The translations under genes and the position numbers were made by a program. 32,088 bases of DNA from Dictyobacter arantiisoli (GTDB lineage Bacteria > Chloroflexota > Ktedonobacteria > Ktedonobacterales > Ktedonobacteraceae): the NCBI RefSeq assembly GCF_008326305.1, contig NZ_BIXY01000089.1, forward strand, positions 1-32,088. Direction: 5' to 3'. Of this stretch, positions 25,411 to 32,088 are shown in pieces. The notes beneath the pieces are model-generated. The model ran no database searches. It was not told the DNA's origin and was given only the letters and a program-made list of their open reading frames with translations. Position 1 is the first letter of the stretch, and each line of letters opens with the position of its first letter.

Positions 25411-25666
25411 AACTCATCAAACGAAGTTTGACAAAGTACCAACCAAAACAGGATGGGATATTCCCAAAATAGCCCATCCTTGCCCGATTTCTTTCCTCCT
25501 CTAACAAAAGAAGACAGACAGCGTAGCAGATGCATTTTATAGGATAGGCACACCATCAAAAAGCGCACCAGGACAGAATTGTTGTCCCTATATAACTGTT
25601 CTGGTATATTGTGAGGTATGATAGCATTATGGACGCAATTCTATCTCATGCAAGAAGGGGGTCAAC
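25411..25666. promoter_or_regulatory. Intergenic region with a promoter candidate for the Asp-box protein gene
   Basis: TTGTCC (25582-25587) and TATATT (25605-25610) are separated by 17 bp, with a start about 50 nt before the TTG start codon of the next gene. Upstream lies a hairpin (AGGATGGG 25450-25457, CCCATCCT 25473-25480). Nothing else is recognised here. Confidence 0.4.
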
Positions 25667-27118
25667 TTGAAGATGAGTCAAAGATCAGCGATAATTCTCA
25701 TTATGTCATCCTTATCGCTGGTAGTTATTATGGTACTCGCCATCTACTTGCTCAATCTCAATGAACAGCCGGGAGAACTGGTGACACATATTTATGCGAC
25801 TCCACGGGCCACACAGGCTGGAAAACCCATGCTACAACAACTTGCACTAATTACCGATCAAGCTTATGGCAGCGGAGATCAATACGTGCCAAATAGTTGG
25901 GGAGCACAGAAAGAACGGATTGTTCGTACCGCGAACGGCGATCTTTTTATGACATATATTTCAGCAGGCGAAGGATTAACTGATCGTGAATGGCATTTGA
26001 TGCATAAAGCGCCGCGGAGTGCTGATTGGCAGGAAATAAGAACCGGCAACGCGGGGGTCGAACCAATCAATATCGTGCTGGGGAAGAATGATTCAATTCA
26101 TCTCTTTGCCTGGCCCGGTACACAGGGCAAGCTACAACATATTTATTCCTCCGATAACGGCAAAACTTTTATAAGTGAATGGTTGCCCGGCAACTGGCAA
26201 ACGGGTCAGGAACAGGGCTATAGCAGCGTCGGTGTCAATGATAATGGCGATATGGCTTTTATTCAGACGGGAGAGGATAAGCCAGGCGTTTTCAACTGGA
26301 CCTATTATAATAGCCAGGCCAATCTCTGGACATTTCATACCAACAAACTGGATTTACGCTATACCTATGCATTCCTCTTTCCAGGCTATAACGGCGATCT
26401 CTCCATTGTTGCCACCCGCGATGTCCAACGTCACATTCTGGGCCTTCCGCAAGCCTCGCAGGGCAATCCATGGATCTTTAATGAGATCAAATATTTTCAT
26501 TTCGATGACGTCACCGCCAAAAATCCTCTCCCCAGCCAACTCGTAATCAAAACTGTTCAGCCAAAAGATACCAGTGATACCAGTGATCGTGACGTTCTCT
26601 ATGTCACAGATAGCTATGTTGATACCGCCAATCGCCTCCACATCCTCTATCTCAACGAATATGATGGCCCACACCAGGCGATACTCGAAAACGGCAAACT
26701 GGTGAAAGATGTAGCCATGCATGGCGTCAACTTTGGACAAAAGATGCGCATCATCCAGGATACGCAAGGGCATTTCTATATCATTGCGATGGGCGAACAG
26801 GGAAACACGATCAATATTTATCCCGGGGCCGCTAATGATACTGATGGGACCAGGCTTGGTCCCGAAATCAAATTAGATATCTCGCGCTTCCCTGGCTGTA
26901 CCGACTATGATTTTTGCCACTCCCCCACCTTCACCATCCCACGTGCGGGCAATGAATTGTCTGATACCATCGATGGTGTCTATGGAAACTTTAACAAGGA
27001 AGTCTATTTTCGTATCAATTTACGTGGTGGAACCAACACAGCTCCCCCCACGACAAAGATCACCTCACCCCACATAGCACTGCTCCCATATATAGACGAT
27101 AAACAGCACCTGCGTTAA
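25667..27118 (+). CDS. Membrane-anchored extracytoplasmic protein with Asp-box (sialidase-like beta-propeller)
   Basis: The TTG start at 25667 follows AAGAAGGGGG; ATG 25673 is a possible alternative. The 483-residue product has an N-terminal membrane segment (about 8-30) that could be an uncleaved anchor, then a beta-rich domain. IYSSDNGKTF (160-169) is an Asp-box (S-x-D-x-G-x-T-F) of the kind found in BNR/sialidase propellers, and several INIVLGKNDSIHLFAW-like blades follow. No sialidase Arg triad could be identified, so enzymatic activity is not claimed. It is convergent with the six-hairpin-like gene; a long hairpin separates them. Function unknown. Confidence 0.7.
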   Translation: MKMSQRSAIILIMSSLSLVVIMVLAIYLLNLNEQPGELVTHIYATPRATQAGKPMLQQLALITDQAYGSGDQYVPNSWGAQKERIVRTANGDLFMTYISAGEGLTDREWHLMHKAPRSADWQEIRTGNAGVEPINIVLGKNDSIHLFAWPGTQGKLQHIYSSDNGKTFISEWLPGNWQTGQEQGYSSVGVNDNGDMAFIQTGEDKPGVFNWTYYNSQANLWTFHTNKLDLRYTYAFLFPGYNGDLSIVATRDVQRHILGLPQASQGNPWIFNEIKYFHFDDVTAKNPLPSQLVIKTVQPKDTSDTSDRDVLYVTDSYVDTANRLHILYLNEYDGPHQAILENGKLVKDVAMHGVNFGQKMRIIQDTQGHFYIIAMGEQGNTINIYPGAANDTDGTRLGPEIKLDISRFPGCTDYDFCHSPTFTIPRAGNELSDTIDGVYGNFNKEVYFRINLRGGTNTAPPTTKITSPHIALLPYIDDKQHLR

Positions 27119-27125
27119 AATCTTT

Positions 27126-27186
27126 ATCATGAGCAAATGGGATTATTCAGGGCGATAAGTCATGAACAATCCCACTTGCTCATGAT
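27126..27186. terminator. 19-bp inverted repeat between convergent genes
   Basis: Arms 27126-27144 and 27168-27186 match over 19 positions with one G-T wobble and a 23-nt loop. They lie 8 bp after the Asp-box gene stop and 17 bp before the stop of the minus-strand gene. A bidirectional terminator is likely from position. Confidence 0.6.
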
Positions 27187-27202
27187 GGATTGAAGAGAAA
27201 AG

Positions 27203-28591
27203 CTAAGGATGGGTCAGGACGGTCTGCATAGCTTCCAGTGCGATATTATCAGCCTCGGAAGTGACCCAGTCTTCCACGTGCGGAGCTACGCAGCTAGGGC
27301 AGGGATAGAGCTGCCCATTGAGCTGGATGCGGTAGGTAAAGCCAGGGACCGGCGCGGGCAGGAAGAGGCGTTGCGTGGCGACATGGATTAGATCCTGCTC
27401 AAGGCCCAACCAGCGCTGATGAAAAACCTGATTCGCCAGATGAACTGCAATCAGCACATGCAGTTGGCGTGCTTCTTTGATGGTTTTATCAACAAAACCA
27501 GCCTTTTCACCCATGTATGGACCAAGGAAGATCTTGAAGTAAAACCCTCCGTTGACCGGATCACGTAATGGCGAATGCTCCAATCCATCTAACATATCCT
27601 TAGCCAGGGATAAATAGGCATTGGTATGGGTGTAAGCTCCGGTACGCATCAACGCCTCGATCTCCTGACCAGTTTCGCCCATGCGGGCCTGCGTATCCAT
27701 GAGGCGATTAGCACCAAAACGCCTATCGTGGATCAGGTAAATGCGGCCAAACAGATGATACTGTGGATTGTACGCCTGTTTGATAACCTCGGCTACATCT
27801 CGCTTGCCAGCCGTGATCCATTCAGGATGTTGAAAGCGCGTTCCGGCATCCACCAGGGCCAGGCCCGTCTCCAGAGCATGATCCACACGATAGCCATCCT
27901 GAAGCGGTGCTTTGACCGCGCCAGCCGAGGTATCAATCCGCCCATGTTGGATACCAAGTGTGTGGTCCAGATGTTGATACTCCGAGGTCGCCCAACCCTG
28001 TAATGTCTGATTCCAATAGGCGATAGCGCCGCTATAATCCCGCATACGGAGCAGCTCAAAGTAGACCCAACCTTTATTCAAGATCGTATGCCCCCAGCCA
28101 CGCTGCACGGTTGGCAGGATACGAGCAATAAAAGTATCCAGCGAGGTATCACCGGGATGGCGCGCCCTGTACCAGTACATATTCTCAAGTAAGCGCAAAT
28201 CATTGGCGCTATCCTGGCGTGTCGAATGTCCACGCTGATCACAATGCTCCGGCCCACAATTGACCTGCGCTGGATCGCTCTTGCGCCAGTTGATCAGGGT
28301 CGTCTGATGCTGCCCATCCCAGCTATGGGCATTCATATCCTGCAACACCTCAGCCGAAAGCACATCCAGATCATTGGTGCGAACACCAATCGGTGGAGAA
28401 ATATGCAGTCCTGCTTTAGGATCAAAAGGGGGACGTATAAAAACGGTATACATTAACGTAATCAGGACTACAATAGGAAGTCCAAATAGCAAAGCCGAGG
28501 TTATTTGACGCGCCTTTTTAGAAGCGCGATAACGTCGCCAGAGAGAGCTTTCCGGCTCCTCCTGCGGCGGTCGCGTCTGTAATTGATTCAT
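27203..28591 (-). CDS. Membrane-anchored protein, putative six-hairpin glycosidase-like
   Basis: The ATG at 28591 is chosen because AAAGAGGGGTG lies just upstream; a longer frame to 28645 lacks such a site. The 462-residue product has a cytoplasmic N-tail (about 1-28), one membrane segment (about 31-52) and a large outer domain rich in helical pairs. Segments such as TGQEIEALMRTGAYTHTNAY and DPVNGGFYF resemble the alpha/alpha barrels of glycosidases and epimerases, but no catalytic residues can be assigned. A CPSC motif lies near the C-terminus and another Cys pair (NCGPEHC) near residue 110. It may act on extracellular sugars or be structural. It is convergent with the Asp-box protein. Confidence 0.65.
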   Translation of the reverse strand: MNQLQTRPPQEEPESSLWRRYRASKKARQITSALLFGLPIVVLITLMYTVFIRPPFDPKAGLHISPPIGVRTNDLDVLSAEVLQDMNAHSWDGQHQTTLINWRKSDPAQVNCGPEHCDQRGHSTRQDSANDLRLLENMYWYRARHPGDTSLDTFIARILPTVQRGWGHTILNKGWVYFELLRMRDYSGAIAYWNQTLQGWATSEYQHLDHTLGIQHGRIDTSAGAVKAPLQDGYRVDHALETGLALVDAGTRFQHPEWITAGKRDVAEVIKQAYNPQYHLFGRIYLIHDRRFGANRLMDTQARMGETGQEIEALMRTGAYTHTNAYLSLAKDMLDGLEHSPLRDPVNGGFYFKIFLGPYMGEKAGFVDKTIKEARQLHVLIAVHLANQVFHQRWLGLEQDLIHVATQRLFLPAPVPGFTYRIQLNGQLYPCPSCVAPHVEDWVTSEADNIALEAMQTVLTHP

Positions 28592-28970
28592 GATACACCC
28601 CTCTTTAGAGAGCTCGCCGAGCACAGCTATCCAGCGCAACATCAAAAAAAATGAGACCTGGAGATCAGTCAGTCAGTCAAACAAACAAACAATGAATAGA
28701 TCTTCGCGCCAGCAAAAAGACCTTCTGCTATATAATCGACAAGATGGGTGATAAGAACAGTATTGGAATAAAGCAATAAAAGTGTCAATATACCAATGTA
28801 GTAGCGGCAAACGACAAAGATCACGTGCTACAATGAAGGCGTGTAGTGTTCTTCATCATGATACCTCCAAAGCAAGCAAACATTGAGGATTGAAAGAGCA
28901 CAATGAAAACCGATGGATTATTCATAAAAAAAGACAATCCAGATTCAAGTAGAATAGAAAGAGGCATTGT
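28592..28970. other. Intergenic region between divergent genes
   Basis: A 379-bp region upstream of both the minus-strand six-hairpin-like gene and the plus-strand ThuA-like gene. It contains short simple repeats (CAGT-type then CAAA-type units around 28666-28690). No gene, RNA or clear promoter was identified. Confidence 0.3.
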
Positions 28971-29690
28971 ATGACAGCCAATATCCGTGTCACCGTCTGG
29001 AACGAATTTCGCCATGAACGCCAATCGCAGGAGGTTGCCAAAATCTATCCAGAAGGTATTCATGGAACGATTGCCAGAGCGCTGGGAAACGATGGCCTGA
29101 CTGTACGCACAGCTACCCTCGATGAGCCCGAACATGGCTTGACCGATGAGGTGCTCAACAATACAGATGTCCTGATCTGGTGGGGACATATGGCCCATGC
29201 CGAAGTACGCGATGAGATTGTGGATAAAGTTCACAAGCGTGTCCTGGATGGCATGGGACTGATTGTCTTGCATTCCGGCCACTTCTCAAAGATCTTTAAA
29301 CGCTTGCTGGGGACCGATTGTGATCTCAAATGGCGCGAGTCCAATGATAAAGAGCGACTCTGGGTCGTCACGCCCGGCCATCCGATCACAGAAGGCATTG
29401 GAGAATATATCGAACTCGAACACGAAGAAATGTATGGCGAGCCCTTTGGTATCCCCACTCCCGATGAGTTGGTGTTCGTGAGCTGGTTCACCGGCGGAGA
29501 AATTTTCCGCAGTGGCTGCTGCTATACGCGTGGTCAGGGTAAGATCTTCTACTTCCGACCGGGACATGAAACCATTCCGACCTATCATAATCCAGAAATT
29601 CAGCAGGTCATCCGCAATGCCGTGCATTGGGCTGCCCCAACCGCCACCCGCAAACTGATCCGTGGCAACACCCAACCCGTCAATAAATAA
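28971..29690 (+). CDS. ThuA-like domain protein (trehalose utilisation family)
   Basis: A 239-residue single-domain ThuA-like protein with a glutamine-amidotransferase-like fold: [11 protein letters not shown] at the start, [26 protein letters not shown], and the late [27 protein letters not shown] region. ThuA proteins are linked to conversion of trehalose and related disaccharides to 3-keto forms in rhizobia, but many homologues have no known reaction. No sugar transport genes lie nearby. No signal peptide is seen. The stop codon runs directly into the B2 repeat (TAA then GCGGG). Confidence 0.88.
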   Translation: MTANIRVTVWNEFRHERQSQEVAKIYPEGIHGTIARALGNDGLTVRTATLDEPEHGLTDEVLNNTDVLIWWGHMAHAEVRDEIVDKVHKRVLDGMGLIVLHSGHFSKIFKRLLGTDCDLKWRESNDKERLWVVTPGHPITEGIGEYIELEHEEMYGEPFGIPTPDELVFVSWFTGGEIFRSGCCYTRGQGKIFYFRPGHETIPTYHNPEIQQVIRNAVHWAAPTATRKLIRGNTQPVNK

Positions 29691-29786
29691 GCGGGATTGC
29701 AAAGGGCGGCCAGCCCTTTGCCGGGGTTTGGGGTGTCCCCAAATACCCCTTTTCCTTCTTTTCTTCGCCGCCGCACGCGGCGGCGA
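29691..29786 (+). repeat. Family-B 3' element, copy B2 (single module)
   Basis: The element starts at the base after the ThuA stop codon, with no tandem units. Helix 1 is CAAAGGGC, loop GGCCA, GCCCTTTG; helix 2 is GGGG-TGT-CCCC within GGGGT/ACCCC-like arms; the tract CCCCTTTTCCTTCTTTTCTTCG follows in part as a pyrimidine run. Helix 3 (29765-29786) is a perfect TCGCCGCCGC/GCGGCGGCGA palindrome shared with the opposing element D. Confidence 0.85.
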
Positions 29787-29887
29787 AAGGGAGGTAAGAG
29801 ATCGGGGCACAACCCCAAACCACAGGTTAAGGATTGCACCCTTAACAATCCCGCTTCTGTTCGCACCTATGGGGGCGGCAGCCCATG
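29765..29887 (-). repeat. Family-D 3' element of the Rrf2 gene, head-to-head with B2
   Basis: On the minus strand this reads from about 29 bp after the Rrf2 stop: a unit (CCCCCATAGGTGCGAACAG, then AAGCGGGATTG) like the B3 units, then helix 1 (GTTAAGG-GTGCAAT-CCTTAAC), helix 2 (GGGG-TTGTG-CCCC), the tract GATCTCTTACCTCCCTTT and helix 3 shared with B2. Helix 1 sequence differs from B but pairs fully. Confidence 0.75.
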
Positions 29888-29915
29888 ACGGAGCGCGGGG
29901 TGTCTGCCACATTCT

Positions 29916-30341
29916 TTACAGGGCTTTTGCTACAATTTGTGCAATAGTATGCTGTGTCAGCGTAATTTGTACCTGTTCGTCAACCTCATTTGATATAGCA
30001 TGCATAACAGCCGAAATACGGCACGTAAAGGTACAATCTGAATGGGCTTCATAAGGACTTAGATCCAGCGCTCCAACCCCATGCACCGCTTTATAGACGT
30101 CGGCCAGCGTGATACACTCAGCCGCTCGGCTCAAGCGGTAGCCTCCATCGCGGCCCTCACGTACCTCTACAATATCGCTGCGTACAAGTTGAGCCATCAC
30201 GCGGCGCAAAAAGACCGCATGCGCCTTCAGGCTACAAGCGATCATTGAACTTGAACAATTCCCTTCCGTGCGAGCCAGTACCACCAATGCCTGCACAGCC
30301 ACCGCAAACCAGCCCGAACCCATTGAAGTTTCAATACTCAT
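29916..30341 (-). CDS. Rrf2-family transcriptional regulator
   Basis: Three in-frame ATGs lie at 30362, 30344 and 30341; 30341 is preferred because AGAGGA lies seven bases upstream. The 141-residue product has the Rrf2 winged helix (VQALVVLARTEG, then VFLRRVMAQLVRSDIVEVREGRDGGYRLSR) and the family's LADVYKAVHG segment. Only two Cys are present in the ligand loop (CTFTC, spacing C-x3-C), unlike the three-Cys cluster sites of IscR and NsrR, so Fe-S binding is uncertain; it may sense something else. It is divergent from the aldo/keto reductase gene and probably controls it and itself. Confidence 0.87.
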   Translation of the reverse strand: MSIETSMGSGWFAVAVQALVVLARTEGNCSSSMIACSLKAHAVFLRRVMAQLVRSDIVEVREGRDGGYRLSRAAECITLADVYKAVHGVGALDLSPYEAHSDCTFTCRISAVMHAISNEVDEQVQITLTQHTIAQIVAKAL

Positions 30342-30453
30342 CATATCCTCTTGCTCAGGCATATTCTCAACATATCATAACCAATCGAGTACTTCATTAG
30401 CAAATAGCGCAATGCTCATATATTTAACGTATATTGATAAGAAGATTAGGAGC

Positions 30454-30482
30454 TCGACAAAATCAAATAGCCACGTCATAAT
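30454..30482 (+). promoter_or_regulatory. Promoter candidate for the aldo/keto reductase gene
   Basis: TCGACA (30454-30459) and CATAAT (30477-30482) are separated by 17 bp, each one base from consensus. A small inverted repeat (ATAGAG 30481-30486, CTCTAT 30503-30508) overlaps the predicted start and could be an Rrf2 operator. The leader would be about 139 nt. Confidence 0.4.
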
Positions 30483-30627
30483 AGAGTCAGAGACATATAT
30501 CGCTCTATTCACTATATCACTATTTCGGAAAAGGTTTTAGAATAAAGTATTAGAGAGCTATCGGTTTAGCCACAACTGAACCTGCATTTACATTTCATCT
30601 CTACAGAAAAACTGAAAGAGGGAACCT

Positions 30628-31638
30628 ATGTCAGAACAAGAGACATATCAATTCGCGGAACAGCGCTATGATACGATGCTTTATCGTCGTACGGGCCGCT
30701 CAGGCTTAATGTTGCCCGCCATCTCGTTGGGAGCCTGGGAGACATTTGGTGGATACCGTGGCGAGGAAATTGCTCGCGCCTGCCTCTACAAAGCCTTTGA
30801 TCTGGGCATTACCCACTTTGATATCGCCAACAACTACGGTCGCCCTCCCGGCAATGCTGAGCGCATCGTCGGCAAGATTGTCAAGGACATGCCACGCGAT
30901 GAGCTCATTATTTCGAGTAAAGCTGGCTATCATATGTGGGAAGGACCATATGGTGAGTGGCTCTCAAAAAAATCACTGGTCGCCAGCCTCGATCAATCCC
31001 TGAAGCGTCTCGACCTCGATTATGTAGATATTTTCTATGCCCACCGTCCTGATCCCCATACTCCACTGGAAGAGACCATGGCAGCTCTGGATCTGATTGT
31101 CAAGCAGGGCAAGGCCCTGTATGTTGGCGTGAGTAACTTCCCTGGAGATCACCTTGAGCAAGCAGTTCAGGTCACGAAGCAGATGGGATTAACACCCATT
31201 ACTATTCATCAGCCGCGCTACAACTTGCTGGAGCGTCGTTGTGAACACAATCTCTTCGACCATACCGCTCGTAACGGCATTGGCGTCATCACCTTCAGTC
31301 CTCTGGCGCAAGGTTTGCTCAGCAACAAATATCTCGGAGATACTATCCCAGATGACTCGCGCGCCGCAGCATGGTGGGGCCGCAAATCCAACGAGGATGT
31401 CGTACAAGGCGAAAAACTGGATAAAATTCGCCGCCTCAATAAAATTGCTAAGGAGCGTGGTCAAACCCTCGCGCAGATGGCCCTGGCCTGGAATCTGCGC
31501 CTGCCAGCTGTCACCAGCGTCCTGATCGGTGCCTCCAAACCAGAACAAATTGAGGAAAATGTCGACGCCCTGAAGAACCTGGAATTCAGTGAAGAAGAGC
31601 TCAAAGCAATTGACGAGATCGTCCCACGCGCCTTCTAA
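30628..31638 (+). CDS. Aldo/keto reductase (YghZ / L-glyceraldehyde 3-phosphate reductase-like)
   Basis: A 336-residue (alpha/beta)8 NADPH-dependent reductase. The catalytic tetrad is complete: Asp65 and Tyr70 in FDIANNYG, Lys98 in SSKAGY, and His139 in FYAHRPDP. The segments GRSGLMLPAISLGAW, GKALYVGVSNF and the C-terminal cofactor loop LIGASKPEQIEENV are typical of the AKR14/YghZ group, which reduces L-glyceraldehyde 3-phosphate and reactive aldehydes. A role in aldehyde detoxification is inferred. ATG 30628 has AAGAGGGAACCT upstream. The divergent Rrf2 gene is the likely regulator. A family-B array follows 36 bp after the stop. Confidence 0.9.
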   Translation: MSEQETYQFAEQRYDTMLYRRTGRSGLMLPAISLGAWETFGGYRGEEIARACLYKAFDLGITHFDIANNYGRPPGNAERIVGKIVKDMPRDELIISSKAGYHMWEGPYGEWLSKKSLVASLDQSLKRLDLDYVDIFYAHRPDPHTPLEETMAALDLIVKQGKALYVGVSNFPGDHLEQAVQVTKQMGLTPITIHQPRYNLLERRCEHNLFDHTARNGIGVITFSPLAQGLLSNKYLGDTIPDDSRAAAWWGRKSNEDVVQGEKLDKIRRLNKIAKERGQTLAQMALAWNLRLPAVTSVLIGASKPEQIEENVDALKNLEFSEEELKAIDEIVPRAF

Positions 31639-31674
31639 TCCCTTTTTACTAGTACTGCGTTACAGTTATTTGAA

Positions 31675-31927
31675 AAGCGGGATTGCAAAGGGCGGCGAGC
31701 CCCATAGGGGCGAACAGAAGGCTTTTCAAGCGGGATTGCAAAGGGCCGCCAGCCCCATAGGGGCGAACAGAAGACTTTTCAAGCGGGATTGCAAAGGGCC
31801 GCCAGCCCCATAGGGGCGAACAGAAGACTTTTCAAGCGGGATTGCAAAGGGCCGCCAGCCCTTTGCCGGGGTTTGGGGTGTCCCCAAAATACCCCTTTTT
31901 CTTCTTTTCTTCGCCGCCGCAGGCGGC
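31675..31927 (+). repeat. Family-B 3' element, copy B3 (three 53-bp units plus three-helix module)
   Basis: Three 53-bp units start at 31675, 31728 and 31781. Each opens with AAGCGGGATTGCAAAGGGC and carries GCCCC-ATA-GGGGC and CGAACAGAAG. The last module from 31834 has helix 1 (CAAAGGGC, loop CGCCA, GCCCTTTG), helix 2 (GGGG-TGT-CCCC), the tract CCCCTTTTTCTTCTTTTCTT and a shortened helix 3 (GCCGCC-GCA-GGCGGC). Units 2 and 3 are nearly identical, indicating recent duplication. Confidence 0.85.
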
Positions 31928-31941
31928 ACTCCTTCAAATGA

Positions 31942-32085
31942 AGAATAACAGAATACTACCTTAAGTATGAGTCATCCCGGATTTTTGGAGAACCCGTAAA
32001 ACCTCCAATCAATGAGATGAAGGAATTCCAGGAATTGCAGGCACTAGGCAAAAATGGCCTCCTGGTCTACACTGTTGGTGATTAA
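31942..32085 (+). other. Protein-like open stretch without a start codon (possible gene remnant)
   Basis: Forty-seven sense codons are open to a TAA at 32083, ending EMKEFQELQALGKNGLLVYT and VGD. The only ATG in frame would give 22 residues. It looks like the tail of a small protein but matches nothing I recognise. It could be a remnant cut by the B3 array, or chance. Confidence 0.15.
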
Positions 32086-32088
32086 AAT

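Noticed and set aside
31675-31833. CRISPR-like array of three 53-bp units
   Set aside because: The units are directly adjacent without unique spacers and belong to family B; no cas gene is present.
1-32088. tRNA or rRNA genes
   Set aside because: No T-loop (GTTCGA-type) context with flanking acceptor stems and no rRNA-like segments were seen on either strand.

Overview
The window looks like a chromosomal stretch from a Ktedonobacteria-like member of the Chloroflexota. This is an inference from protein style: a bifunctional homocysteine methyltransferase/MTHF reductase, kinase-like membrane proteins with extra C-terminal domains, many TTG starts behind strong Shine-Dalgarno sequences, and abundant structured repeats. 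No rRNA, tRNA, CRISPR array, phage module or intact transposase gene was seen. About 24 intact genes, two clear gene remnants and many palindromic repeats were identified.

Layout. 1-3046 carries a partial repeat, a CocE-type hydrolase and a sorbitol-type dehydrogenase (both -). 3375-4721 is a secreted beta-trefoil lectin with a collagen-like tail (-). 4930-5272 holds two family-A palindromic elements. 5274-7360 has a cyclase-family hydrolase and an ADP-ribosylglycohydrolase (both -), and 7745-10687 has ComB and the homocysteine/MTHF enzyme (both +). 11067-13208 is a secreted alkaline-phosphatase-superfamily enzyme. 13289-14741 is a decayed patch (truncated GNAT, LacI remnant) around a PHP phosphoesterase. 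14862-17442 contains a methyltransferase, a pentapeptide-repeat protein and a P1/DmpA peptidase. 17443-18660 is gene-poor and has two IS200/IS605-like right-end hairpins. 18725-19549 is a MerR/TipAS regulator with a textbook 19-bp-spacer promoter. 19880-25239 holds a membrane pseudokinase-Rieske fusion, a signal peptidase I homologue lacking both catalytic residues, and two tandem HemE proteins, the first divergent. 25667-28591 is a convergent pair of membrane-anchored extracytoplasmic proteins. 28971-31638 has a ThuA-like protein, an Rrf2 regulator and an aldo/keto reductase.

The most striking non-coding signal is two repeat families placed just 3' of stop codons in the sense of the upstream gene. 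Family B/C/D has short tandem palindromic units followed by a three-helix module; copies differ greatly in sequence but keep their pairing. Family A is about 170 bp with terminal inverted repeats and a large central hairpin whose arms change in a compensating way between copies. These, with the pseudokinase-Rieske protein and the dead signal peptidase, are the best candidates for undescribed biology. Hairpins, promoters and folds were judged by eye; no search or folding program was run.
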